Assembly (NCBI GenBank): GCA_920105625.2
Contig: OV050033.1
Span: forward strand, 11,698,001-11,762,000
From: Clusia tigrina
Taxonomy: Eukaryota > Arthropoda > Insecta > Diptera > Clusiidae
Direction: 5' to 3'
Length of the DNA: 64,000 nucleotides
A model generated the notes under the pieces. It was given only the letters and a program-made list of their open reading frames with translations, made no database searches and was not told where the DNA came from. A program made the translations under genes and the position numbers. Below are positions 1 through 10,223 of the stretch, piece by piece. Each line of letters begins with the position of its first letter. Position 1 is the first letter of the stretch.

Positions 1-1217
1 TAATCCTGAGTTTCTATTCTATTAAGTAGTATGATTAATTTCATCTTTATCTCTTTAATAGGGTCCCTACTCTTATTCTGTACATTTCTCACATTTGCAA
101 CATTGCATGAGTTTTCAATGACCATCTATTGATTAGAATGTCTCCTCCTTACTTCCACACTTTGAGAGTACTATGGGCCATCCCATGACCGAGTGCTCGG
201 AGACCTCCTTCTAGGGCTTTGCTTCGGCCTAAAACAATTCTACTTTCCACTGTTCACTTTCTTACTCTTTACTGGAAACAGTAAATCCAGTAGATCCATT
301 CTCAGATTTATATTAAAGTGTATATAGAACACACCATTTATAATGGGAGTATGTTGACTATTAGTGAGCGCACTTTTACTTGAAACGTATCTCCGACCTT
401 CCTCAATTCTAATCCCTTACCCAATTCTAATCCTCGCTGTCCACTTTCTCCTTCACTAGAACCTTTAAATCAGATCCACTTACAGATTTATCTGAAAGTG
501 AATATAGAAAACACCGTTTAAAAAGTGAGGTCGTTAAGGACTTGTGAGCGCACTTGTACTTAAAACTAAGTGTTCTATTTAAAAACTTAGCTAAAACTAT
601 CCATCGACTTAAATGCTATGTTTCCACCCTCATGCTGGTATTATTTTCTTCTACCATCTCCCATTCCCCATTCCCATCCCACGACATATTCCTCAAAGCA
701 TGACTAAATCTTTTTCTCCACTTTTCCATACCATGTTCCTGAACTGCTCTCGCTTTCACGAACTTTTTGATCGCTACTCGTCAACAAAGAGTACTGAATT
801 GATACTTCAGCATTCTTCTTCACATAGCTAAAAATTTGCTGATAAAAAATTAAAAACAATTTTTTCTTATTTAAAAATAACAGAAACAGAAAATTAAAAG
901 TTTTAATTTCATTTCGGTTTTTGCAGTCTTTCGATATTTGTCCGTCGTACTCTGAAGGAATCTTGGTGCTCTCTCATATCCTTTGTCTTAGTTAAAACAC
1001 AATGATATTGATATAGTTTTTGATGAGTCTCAGAGTTTCAATGAATGCCGGTAGAAAGACTACAAGGATGTTGTTCATTTGGTTTAAGGAGGCAGCGATT
1101 TAATTGCTTGATTCACTGCCTCCTTAAAGGCAACTTCAATTCCACCCAAGTAGAATGACATCCCGGTGAATGAATTATTAGCATAAACACACAAAGGAAA
1201 CCATCAATTGAACTCAC
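1..1217. other. Ndae1 intron at left edge
   Basis: On the minus strand this is sequence downstream of the last visible Ndae1 exon, whose frame ends one base into a codon at a GTGAGT donor, so the segment should be intron. I found no coding stretch or convincing acceptor in it. It contains a roughly 180 bp direct duplication (separate entry) and AT-rich unique sequence. Confidence 0.6.
241..568. repeat. 180 bp imperfect direct duplication, 2 copies
   Basis: The motif GTGAGCGCACTT occurs at 364 and again at 544, exactly 180 bp apart. The preceding 100 bases also match in order: a stretch around CAGATCCACTTACAGATTTAT, then AAAGTGTATATAGAA versus AAAGTGAATATAGAA, then ACACCATTTA versus ACACCGTTTA. 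Divergence is roughly 15-20 percent by eye. It lies in intronic DNA and has no coding content. Confidence 0.7.
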
Positions 1218-1691
1218 TTTTCGATGATGAGTGGTAGCGTCCGATGTCGGCCAGAGAGCGTATAATCGGCAAGCGAGTCTTCTTGTTGTACTCGTGCTGG
1301 TGTCGATGACGACGCAATAGCGCATCCTTTACCTTGTCTCGCGATTCGGCTGGCAGTGCGCCCGCATTCACCATATTCTCACACACGAGATCGGCAATCA
1401 GCTCCAGACTATTCGCTTCCATGTCGAGAATGACGGAACCATTTAACAGCAGGCTACGCAATTCGAATAGTGAGTGCAGCGAGAGTGTGGCCACATGTGG
1501 CTTGGACCAACGATTGCCGCCCTCTTCGACATTCTCCTCGAACTTAATCCAGCGTGCCGACTCCTTCCATTCGAGAGCGTCGCCCTCCTTAACTAGTATC
1601 TCCATTTCCGAGAAGAGTGGATGCGACTCATGGGTGCCATCATCAATGTCTTCCCCTAGTATGAATTGCACACGTTGTGCGGGCGGAGTCA
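1218..1691 (-). CDS. Ndae1: Ndae1, Na+-driven anion exchanger (SLC4), cytoplasmic-domain exon
   Basis: This exon encodes the start of the band 3-type cytoplasmic domain of a sodium-driven bicarbonate/chloride exchanger, a plasma-membrane transporter that regulates intracellular pH. It contains TPPAQRVQFILGED, then ARW-KFEE and WSKPHVATLSLHSLFELR, the most conserved N-terminal signature of the SLC4 bicarbonate-transporter family, followed by LLNGSVILDMEANSLE. The acceptor is ATCCGCAG at 1692-1693 and the donor is AAAA|GTGAGT after 1218. The exon is 474 nt; it begins two bases into a codon (G|TG, Val) and ends one base into the next. With the upstream exons it covers about residues 118-275. The frame is intact, with no stop or frameshift. 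The transmembrane half must lie beyond the left edge of the window. Paralogues NBC and NDCBE share the motif; the fly orthologue Ndae1 is the best match from memory. Confidence 0.95.
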
Positions 1692-2509
1692 CTGCGGATA
1701 AGTGAGGGAAAACATTTATGTTAGTTACGATATTTAAAAGACATGCAAGGAGCGAAAGTTTTCAATTTATGACCAATTTGGGACCCATTTGGGTGTGATT
1801 AGATTAAATTTTGTCATTCTATTCAATTGTATTTATTTGTTTAGGGTTATTTTCTATTCACCATCATCGATTACGCTGATGTGCCTGGTGATGACCACTG
1901 TCATTTGTATCCAATAATGATGATGATTAGGGCAATGATGATGACGATGGTGATAATGGTGGGTCGCAAACGAAAAGTTGATGAAAAGATGAAAATGTTT
2001 TAGGATTCAATTGATGAACAGTTAATTAGAAAATTCTTCCAATAATAATGAAAATTTATTAATTTGCGGGCTGAGCAATAAATGATTCACTTAAATGCTT
2101 GAAGTGACTTAGCAAGACTGCCCTAAAAACCATTCAAAATTGTCATTATTTCAATTGTGTAAAGTAATTCCCCTTAAATGCTGCTAATGTGGCTGTTTTT
2201 GGTGGCGAGCTCAGTTAAAGTCACTCAGAAGTAATATATTTGATATTCAGTGCCCGAAGTCGAGAGTTACGCAAGCGTTGCACTGACAGTTGTTTGTGAT
2301 GTCAGAGCAACCAAAATATTTCAAGGCAATATTACAACTAAGTTTTCTATTATACAATATGTAGGGATATTTGCAACTAGAAATTGTTTCTATATCATTT
2401 TTTCAAATTCTATGGATCTAAAATATGTTTCAATATATACATACATATATATTTATATATATATATTCTTGTAACTTTTGTTCCACTGGATATGTCTACG
2501 TTAACAACA

Positions 2510-2825
2510 GAATTGCTTCTGCAACATTTACGAAACCTCTTTATAACTAAAAAGAGTTTAACAACTTCTGAGAATGGATTTTGCAACATTTGTGCACTTA
2601 CTTTGCAACTAACAATAGTTTCTAAGCAACATTTATGTACATTCTTTGAAACTAAAATTTGTTTCAGCAGCATTTATGTACTTTCTTTGCAACTAAGAAT
2701 TGTGTTTCAGCAACATTTATGCACTTTATTTTCAAATCAGAAATGTTTCAGCAACATTTATGTACTTTCTTTGCAACTAAGAATTGTTTCAGCAATATTT
2801 GTACAATTTCTGTGAAATGTTTCTG
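2510..2825. repeat. ~41-44 bp minisatellite, about 7 copies
   Basis: The unit GCAACATTTATGTACTTTCT (then TTGCAACTAAGAATTGTTTC) recurs at about 2520, 2581, 2625, 2668, 2709, 2750 and 2790. Spacing falls from about 60 bp to a steady 40-44 bp, so the right-hand copies look youngest. Open frames seen on both strands here are by-products of the repeat. Confidence 0.85.
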
Positions 2826-2879
2826 CTATCTTTTCATACACTAGTGATACTTTAAAACATGAAGTAACTCCATCTATAC

Positions 2880-3060
2880 CACTTTATCTTACCCCATTCT
2901 ATTCCCCCTTTTCTACCTCCTTTTTCTTGCCCCTTTCTCTTGTTCCTATCTCTTGCTCCTTTCTCTTGTCCCTTTCTCTTTCCCCTCTCCATACCTCTTT
3001 TCTTTTCCCCTCTCTTCCCACCTTTCTCTTCACCCTTTTTCAATCCAGCTCTTTCTCAAC
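2880..3060. repeat. pyrimidine-rich tract
   Basis: Dense CCTTTCTCTTG/CCCCTCT runs on the plus strand (polypurine on the minus strand). It is low-complexity and produces spurious Lys/Glu/Gly-rich and Ser/Leu-rich open frames. No periodic unit longer than about 15 bp is clear. Confidence 0.7.
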
Positions 3061-3308
3061 GATTTGTCATCACTCAATCAATTCCATGGAAAATTTAATT
3101 CTCCTTGCTCCCTTCCTGTAGCACGTTTGAAATTCAGATTTTCTATGAAATTAAATGAAATTCTGCTGAAATATATCCTTTGCTTACTGCGTATGTATCC
3201 TGTGATTATTTGCATGCTCTGCAAAACAACCTCTAATTTCAACTTGACGACTGGCTGTTCGCAGCTGTTCTGAGCCGCTTGTGTGAAGCCACGTGATTAC
3301 TCATCCAG

Positions 3309-3474
3309 GAGTATGTGAGCTCCACGCAGCAGCAGCAACAGCCGCTCCAGAGGCAAGCGTCAAATAACAATTTGGCGCTGGATATTTTTAAACTTATACA
3401 AAACGTGGCTCTGGTGTACATGCCATGCAACAGATTCTTGATTGATAGCGTCAATTTAATGAACCAGCGCACGT
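3309..3474 (+). other. exon-like open frame, opposite strand to Ndae1, unrecognised
   Basis: The 166 nt segment is flanked by ATCCAG at the left and ACGT|GTGAGT at the right, the pattern of an internal exon. It reads EYVSSTQQQQQPLQRQASNN, then a stretch beginning LALDIFKLIQNVALV. Its GC-ending codons (GTG, CTG, GCG) contrast with the surrounding AT-rich intron. No partner exon was found on the plus strand, and the poly-Q start could come from CAG repeats. It may be a nested gene fragment, a retro-pseudogene piece or chance. Confidence 0.25.
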
Positions 3475-3802
3475 GTGAGTGCTACTACATGAGCGGGAAT
3501 TTCATGAATGTCCTTCGCCTAAAGTGAATGCTGAAATATGAATATGGTGTACAAATTACCAACATTGTGTGGTCCTGCTATTTTGCCTAACCAAAACAAT
3601 TAAATGCCTTGCCACTTGCTACAATATTTGCTCTTGGCTAATTGGCATTGCCTACGTGCCCTCAAAATACATTTCAATTATTTGATTATGGTTTAAGTGC
3701 CAAGGAGTCCGTTGTTTGGTAACCGATTTGCCAGCTGCTGATTGCCAGCAGCAGTGGAGCTTACAAATTAATTTCATTTAAATGCTAAATTCGTATGCGT
3801 AC

Positions 3803-3934
3803 CTGGTCGCTCCACTTCTGGTTGCTTCTCGCCATTCTCCTCCTTGCTGATGTGATGGTGCTTGCGGCGCCGTTGGGAGTGACGACGACCGCCCGGCACA
3901 TGTACGCCTACATAGACAGTGTGTGCGCGATGTC
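3803..3934 (-). CDS. Ndae1: Ndae1 exon with the His/Arg-rich N-terminal segment
   Basis: The 132 nt exon encodes GHRAHTVYVGVHVPGGRRHS followed by QRRRKHHH and a Glu/Lys-rich tail (residues about 74-118). GHR.H..Y.GV.VP followed by a basic His/Arg run is typical of sodium-coupled SLC4 members (NBC/NDCBE/Ndae1) and precedes the folded cytoplasmic domain. The acceptor is TTTCCAG and the donor is CCAG|GTACGC. The first base group GA completes the Gly codon begun by the upstream exon (G|GA), and the final G pairs with TG of the next exon (Val), so all three exons join without a frame break. Confidence 0.93.
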
Positions 3935-4369
3935 CTGGAAATATAAATTGGCAAATTGTATATAATAAATAAAATTTGTTATGTGGAAATAATGGGAGAA
4001 AAATGTTGCGTATACGCCACCAGTGCGTGGCACACAAATTATTTATCATGGTTTATGCACTTCAAGGTGTTTACGAATAATTTGCTAGTGTGACTGTGCT
4101 CAATGGAAGCCTATTTTCAGGCGCAATTAATTTGAGAGTATTGAGTAATTACATAAGTCGAGGCGCGAATGATTAGTGTGCTTAGTAAGTGCACAAATTG
4201 ATTTTATATAGAGTAATTTTGTGATTTATATTATAAACACGGTAAAAGTGTTTGGGTGGGTTTCTGAGGAGCGAAAAGTTGCCTATATAACAAGTCTTTA
4301 GCAATTAACGTGGCGCAAAATTCTGAACTGAATGGTAATGGGGCAATAGTGAAGTAGCTCAGCCAATTG

Positions 4370-5180
4370 CATGAACTCGTTTGTAGGAATTCGGTATCAC
4401 GAAATGAAAACCGGTACACTAAAAAATCTTCTTGCCAATTAGTCCCAAATCTATCTACTTATATTTATACTGGGGAAGCTCAGTGATACCTGAGCGAATG
4501 TATGTGAACAAATTCCGTGAACCAGTTTCCATAACATGTCTCTTAATATGGCACATATCCCATATCCAAATTCGTCATGAAGGGTCAATACTGAAGTTCT
4601 TCAGCGAATGTATGTGAACTCGTTCCGTGAATTCGCTGCCACGATATTCAAACCTGTTTCCATAGAATCCAGTTGTCTCTTAATGTGGCACATACTTCAA
4701 GCTAAATTTGTGTACTTATGAAAAGCCAGTGCTGAAGTACCTGATCGAATGTTTGTGAACTGTCACGAAATGAAATCTTGTTGGACAAGAACTCCTTGGC
4801 TTTTAGTGGTGCTTCCACCTCAAACATGTTTGTATGGATTCATGAGGGGCAGTACCTCAGTGTATAATTATATGTCTATATCCATATAAGTGAATATGAA
4901 ATCCTGTTGGAAAAGAACTCCTTGGCTCTTAGCCGAGCAGTAACGAAGTATATATTTATATAACTATATACATACTCGTATAAATGTGAGTGAACTCGCT
5001 ATAACCATGAGTGAATAATGACCCGTTTACAAATAATCTGCTTGTATCTCAATTTTATAAGAATGGCACAGGTATCGGAGTCGATTTATGAGGAGATTTT
5101 ACACTCAAGTACGCCAGCACCGATTTGGTGCAAACTCGTTGTTATGAAATGAAAACTTGTTTGCCAAATATTTGCTTGGC
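4370..5180. repeat. degenerate tandem array, ~110-140 bp unit, about 6 copies
   Basis: Shared blocks recur in the same order: GCGAATGTATGTGAAC (4494, 4604, diverged near 4745), TCTCTTAATATGGCACAT (4540, 4675), and CACGAAATGAAA followed by TTGCCAA or TTGG..AAGAACTCCTTGGCT (4397, 4761, 4893, 5140). Copies are strongly diverged, with unequal spacing, so this is an old array. Confidence 0.7.
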
Positions 5181-5435
5181 ACCCAGTGGCACCGCCTCTA
5201 AGCTAATGTAAACAAACAATATTTGAGGTAATTACATAATAATTATTAGCAATTATTTATTTTAGACAATCGACTAATAAAAGAGACACACACAGTCGTA
5301 GACAAGTAGGCGTCAGTATGTTGCTGATGTTGTTGGTATTTAGCTGATAAGCAGCAATAATAAAAAGCACAGAAAGAGATATGAAATTGTTCTTTAGTGA
5401 AAGCTTCGAATTATACTCAGAATTCAGTCATAGTG

Positions 5436-5730
5436 ACAAAACATAACTCAAAAGGTTCACTCAAGACCAATTTGATACCTCTGTCTGAAATGTGCCACCA
5501 AACATAACTCAAAAGGTTCACTCAAGAGCGATTTGATACCTCTGCCTAAAATGTGCCACCAAACATAACTCTTATATTTCACTCAAGAGACATTTGATAC
5601 TTCTGTCTGAAATGTGCCACCAAAAATAACTCAAAAGGTTCACTCAAGAGCAATTTGATACCTCTGCCTGAAATGTGCCACCAAAAATAACTCAAAAGGT
5701 TCACTCAAGAGCCATTTGGTACCTCTTGTG
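5436..5730. repeat. 61 bp minisatellite, about 4.8 copies
   Basis: The unit ACATAACTCAAAAGGTTCAC..TTTGATACCTCTG..GAAATGTGCCACC starts at 5441, 5502, 5563, 5624 and 5685, a strict 61 bp period with only a few substitutions per copy. The third copy carries a block replacement (TTATATTT for AAAAGGTT). Confidence 0.92.
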
Positions 5731-6804
5731 TATATTCTTTTAAGTCAAATGCTCTCTATTTTGATGTAAAAGAGTGTCGCTCTCTTGTCTACTGAGAATC
5801 CTAGAATTTTTGTAATAATTGAAGTCGAAATTTCTGCTTTGTTATTTCCCCTGGAAAGCACAAATTAAATAGGTTGATTTTAATAATTTTTGGTTGGCGA
5901 TTTTTTTGTATAAACACACTCCTTTGAAATGTTCATCGCTACCATTTCCTTTGACTAACAACACCGGCCTTATTATTTTCCTTCTGCGAGATTACTTGGA
6001 TGAGTCAGCATCAGAGATCACATCACATTTAGTTTAAGTGAAATTCATCAAAGTACTGCGCTCTGTCAACCGCTCAAACTCGTTTAGATGAATAACTTGG
6101 CTGTTTTTATGAAATTAATTTGAATTAATTCATTCAGAATGCCAGCGTTGTTGGGCTCAAATCTGTAGAAAATTTCTGTACTTCAAAGTGAAAAGCGGCG
6201 CTCTTTCAAAGGCACAATAAATGCGGGGGCAATTGATGTAAAACGTCTACGGTCGTTGTTGATTTCATTGTAGGTATAAAGAGAACATATGTATGCGTAT
6301 TAATTGTCAGCAATTATAAATTAATTATGTAAATGAAAAACATTTATTTGTAATAGATTTGCATAATTAATTTAAATTTTAATGAATGTTTCAAAAATAA
6401 TTCACACGCATTACGGGACCAACGCATTTTAATAAGTGGGCAATGCAATTGCTATACTAATTGTCGGCAGTCAGAGTACGTGATTTCATTTGGAGTGGCT
6501 CATTGGCCTCAGCTGCCCACTCTCTGTCCTTTTGCTGGCCGTAGTCCTCGCCCGCACGCAGAGATAATTGATTGGTAAATTAGAAGGGCACCCAACCAAC
6601 CAAGCGTTTAGCGTTGGCACAAATGCCGCAGCATTAAATTAAATCTTCTGGATTATAATTCGGTTTTAGCCAGTGATTAAATTGCATACCAGTGCTTATT
6701 TCATTTAATAAGCTTTTTAGGTAATCCTGTTTTAGGCTACTTGCTCTCTGGCCTGCAACATTGCCAAGCAAATCTGGCCTAAAATAGCCCCAGCCAGGTC
6801 TTTA

Positions 6805-7090
6805 GAACTGATGCTACTAAACAAACCATTTATCGGATTAATAGTAGGCATCGTAACTGGACACTGCCTTATTGGAACACACGCACACAGACTTAGATTC
6901 CCTCATAACGAATTCTGTAGAAGCTGCGAAAATGAAGAGGAAGGAGATAGTGTGAAAATCTTTTATGCAAATGCCCACCGCTGGCAAAGAGACGGTTGCA
7001 CTAGATTGGAATTGAAGAGACTATGGACCTATTTGTGGAAGAGAAATATAATCTGCTTCTGTTACACTACTAAGACGCCTTCAATCGCCA
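6805..7090 (+). mobile_element. non-LTR retrotransposon 3' fragment (end of ORF2)
   Basis: The plus-strand frame reads LLNKPFIGLIVGIVTGHCLI, then GTHAHRLRF and FCRSCENEEE. This is the region after the RNase H domain of I/R1/LOA/Jockey-type LINE ORF2 proteins, usually seen as TGHC.LG.H..R followed by C..C..EEE...H.L..CP. A one-base shift after EEEGDSV puts the rest (…LCKCP..AKRR) into another frame, so the piece is dead. The same family is present on the minus strand at 14340-15640, with long near-identical stretches such as ACTGATGCTACTAAACAAAC. Confidence 0.8.
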
Positions 7091-8687
7091 CAAAAAAACT
7101 GGGTAACATACTTTACTTCCTACATTTTCCACATTACACCCCCATGCGACTTAAGTTTGGTTTTGTTTTCAAACATGCACATGCCTTATAGAAGGTCAAA
7201 GATTTCTTCTGAAGAGTTCAGCAAATATTTCAATATTTTGCATGGTCGCCGAACTAAGTGTATTGAGCTGAATCGAGACTCCATCGAGAAGTATGCGCAC
7301 AATATTCCTTCTCACAGTGGGCAATTATCAGTGCACAATTGTGGCCCTCACAGCACAGCTTCGAATCACAGAGCAGTTTCGATTCACAGCACAGTTTCGA
7401 TTCACTGCACTAAAAACAACGTTTGACCAGATTTTAAAAGCTGAATCCTGAGTAAAGAGAAAAACACTTCTCTGTGTGTGAGTGTGTGTGGGAAAAATCG
7501 ACTTCACTTTTAATTTATGCAGAAATAAATGCAATTTAGCGAAAAGTTTGCTTCTCTGTGTGTGTCTCTCGAAACAAGAGCAAACTTTATAATGACAGAC
7601 TGCGTTGAATAAAAAGTTGAAATATTTAATAATAATTATCAAGTAGACTGCCGCCTGTAGGCATGTCACCGCTCGGTCTTGTTGTTCAGTCTCCGCGCAA
7701 GCATTCAGCAATTTGTGGCGAGGGCGGTTGTGTGGGCGGTACTCATTTCGTTTGCAATTAAAAACTTAAAAAGATTTAAAATTATTGCGTTGCGTAATTA
7801 TGATTTACAATTTATTCATGTCCAAGATAAACTGCATTTAAACAACTGCATATGCCGTGACCACATGAATGGACGTGGTCACAGGAACAGACTGAAATAT
7901 GAGAACGGAATTCTATGCTGTTCTATAAGAATGCATGGTCTGGTCTATAATGACTTCTCACTAATGACTTGCAGCTTTTGAAGTGTATTCATATTTAGTT
8001 ATGAACAGTGAAAATACTAACTGAAATATACCGAACTCTGTGGTCTGCATTAGTCAGATATCTTCCGCTTAAAACCATGAGTGCTATGAGTTTAACCTGT
8101 TAACCTGGGTATAAAGATATGTACATCTTATAAAATCATCGTTAGATGAAATTTCAGTATGTTTATAGAGGTTTAACACGGCTAGAGAAATATTTCCATC
8201 ATATTTTTACAGAGCATGCATAAACAACTTTACTGAGCAGGGAATTAAGTTCAGGTACATTAAAGATAACTGAGAAAGAGATTCAGGACGAAAAACATAA
8301 CCTGCCGCACAACCAAAGGACCACTAACTATAAGTACAAAGTCAATATATCGTTTGTACAATTCATTTTCGCTTTTCTTTTGTATTTTGTGATAGTTTTT
8401 CTCTATTATACGAAACATATCCTGATGAGCATTGGAGCTGGTAAACGAAGACATGCAACAAGTCTCATTGACTTTATGTTTTTAGGAACATGAAGCGCTT
8501 CCCTTTCTTAGAAGAAGTAAGAAGCGCTTCCCCAGCTTCCATAGGCAATGACAATGCCTTCCCTTCAAGCTCAAATCTTTCAATGGCGGCAAATTAAACT
8601 GGCGTCGAAAGAACGCCTTACAACTTTTCCTATTATTATCATCATGAATAAAATAGCCACACATTTATGTTGCTCATACGTCCTGTG

Positions 8688-8730
8688 TGACACCTGTTAT
8701 ACTATACTATAAAAGTATAAGCAGGTGTCA
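8688..8730. other. 43 bp near-perfect hairpin
   Basis: TGACACCTGTTATACT at the left is the reverse complement of AGTATAAGCAGGTGTCA at the right except for one bulged base. This leaves a short AT loop. The outer 9 bp, TGACACCTG/CAGGTGTCA, are perfect. It could be the relic of a short inverted-repeat element or a paired T-box/E-box-like site; no transcript evidence is visible. Confidence 0.7.
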
Positions 8731-9237
8731 TGCATATCATACAAAAAATTATTAAACACACAAAAATAGGATTAAAATTGCTGAAAATGTTGACAAGGAC
8801 ACTGAGCGAATACTTTAGAGGACACACACAACAAAAGGACCACTAAAGACACACAAAAATTTGCTCGACAACGATAGTCCAGACAAAAAGGACAAAATGG
8901 CTTGCTTCATGTTTGCGCTTCGGCCAAATTGACATATGAAGGACTACCTTCGTCTGGCTAAAAGGATAATAATAGCTTTGTTGGTTGTAGCCGTAAAAAA
9001 TTGTTTTTTATTATGATTAAAATGCTCAATGGTTTATTTATTAGCGTGTATGATTTGATCAATGGACTAAGCACACTCCAGTTCAGTCTCAAGGGAGCCA
9101 AGAAGAAGAAGTGCTAAACAGGTTGAAGAGCATGTTTGCTCTGGGTTGGAGGAGGTCTGTTCCACTAGACTGCTTGCTTTGAGTGCATTTTAAAAGAATT
9201 GATTGATTAACGCTTCGTAGACACAACTGATAGAAGG

Positions 9238-9905
9238 TAAATAGTTAGATAGGGATATACAGAAGGGAGAGAAGAGGGGGCAGAAGACAGAGAATCAAAA
9301 GAGAGGGTAGAGAGTGGGAAGAGTGAGGGTATTGAGAACAGGGTGGATAGAAATAAGAGAGATGGGGGAGAGATAGTGTAGAGGACGATTAAGTTAGATG
9401 AGAGAGATATTAGAGAGTTATCAAAGAGAGGTGAGAGAGATGACAGATAGATAAGAGATGAAGGGGAAATAAAAGAGAGTTGAAAGACAGGATAGAGAGA
9501 GGATAGATAGAGGAGAGAGAAAGGATGAAGTGGAGAGAAGGATATATATACAAGGAGATAGAGAGAGAGAGAGAGAGTGGGAGGGGGCTTTAGAATACAC
9601 ATGCGAGAGATTATAGATATATGAAAGGGAGATAAGAGATATACGAGAGAATTGAGAGAGAAGAGAGAGAGGATGAAGATAAGAGGGAGGATGGTGATAA
9701 AAGAGAGGGGAGAGAGAAAGGAGAGGAAAAAAACAGATTAAAGAGATTAAAGTTGTGTGAGAGTGGGAATATAGAAGATAGATGAGAGATTGGAAATATA
9801 TGAGAGAGAGAGATGCAAGCGAGGGGAGAGAGCAGAGAGAGGAGAGAGAGGACATAGAATAAGGTAGAGAGAAAGAGAGGAAAGAGAGAATTGAGAGTAG
9901 TCTCT
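9238..9905. repeat. 0.67 kb polypurine (GA-rich) tract
   Basis: The plus strand is almost entirely A and G, with GAGAGA, AGATAGA and GGGAGAGA runs and an uninterrupted (GA)n near 9560. The long Ser/Leu-rich open frames on the minus strand are artefacts of the pyrimidine strand. GAGA-factor-type sites are abundant, and triplex formation is possible (inference). Confidence 0.9.
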
Positions 9906-10119
9906 TTTGACCCAAAGATAATAAATACCGATAGATATCAAATCGCTGTTGAATGAAAGTTTGAATTATAAACGGTGGCAAATTGAGAGGCTCTAAGACT
10001 TTCACAAACCGTCAGCAGATTGCCGCATATACAGCCTTTTATGTGATTATATAACTATGTAAGGCAGTTCAAAAAACACTTTCACTACAATTAAAAGCTC
10101 TTATAGAGTCTCCACTCAC

Positions 10120-10223
10120 CTTCGAAATCGTTTTCTGTAAATTGCTGTGTGAAATCTTGCTCACATATTCTGGGGTCCTTAGGTGCCTCATCATCCCCAC
10201 TTGACGAATGCATGGTCCACGGT
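10120..10223 (-). CDS. Ndae1: Ndae1 exon with N-terminal PWTM..DDEAPKDPR segment
   Basis: The 104 nt exon reads PWTMHSSSGDDEAPKDPRIC followed by EQDFTQQFTENDFEG. The DDEAPKDP..FTQQ.TENDFEGHR wording is what I remember of fly Ndae1, directly before GHRAHTV of the next exon. The acceptor is TTGCAG and the donor is CGAAG|GTGAGT. It enters with one base needed to finish a codon (xxA) and leaves with G, which pairs with GA of exon 3803-3934. An in-frame ATG at 10213 (ACCATGCAT) could start a shorter isoform if an alternative non-coding leader is used. Confidence 0.88.

Larger units (their letters stand above)
1692..3802 (-). other. Ndae1: Ndae1 intron (2.1 kb)
   Basis: The intron is bounded by the GTACGC donor of the 3803-3934 exon and the ATCCGCAG acceptor of the 1218-1691 exon. 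It holds ATG/ATC-rich simple sequence around 1860-1960, a 41-44 bp minisatellite (2510-2825), a pyrimidine-rich tract (2880-3060) and an exon-like open frame on the opposite strand (3309-3474). Confidence 0.85.
3935..10119 (-). other. Ndae1: Ndae1 intron (6.2 kb)
   Basis: The intron lies between the GTGAGT donor of exon 10120-10223 and the TTTCCAG acceptor of exon 3803-3934. It contains two tandem-repeat arrays (4370-5180, 5436-5730), a retrotransposon 3' fragment (6805-7090), a 43 bp hairpin (8688-8730) and a long polypurine tract (9238-9905). No other coding evidence was seen. Confidence 0.85.

Noticed and set aside
1334..1705. 123-codon plus-strand open frame
   Set aside because: Antisense shadow of the Ndae1 exon at 1218-1691, which carries the SLC4 signature.
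1860..1960. His-codon-like ATC/CAT run on the minus strand as a possible extra Ndae1 exon
   Set aside because: No acceptor or donor in the right place, and exons on either side already join in phase.
9207..10005. Long Ser/Leu-rich minus-strand open frames (131 and 194 codons)
   Set aside because: They are produced by the pyrimidine strand of the polypurine tract; composition is only CT repeats, with no splice structure or domain.
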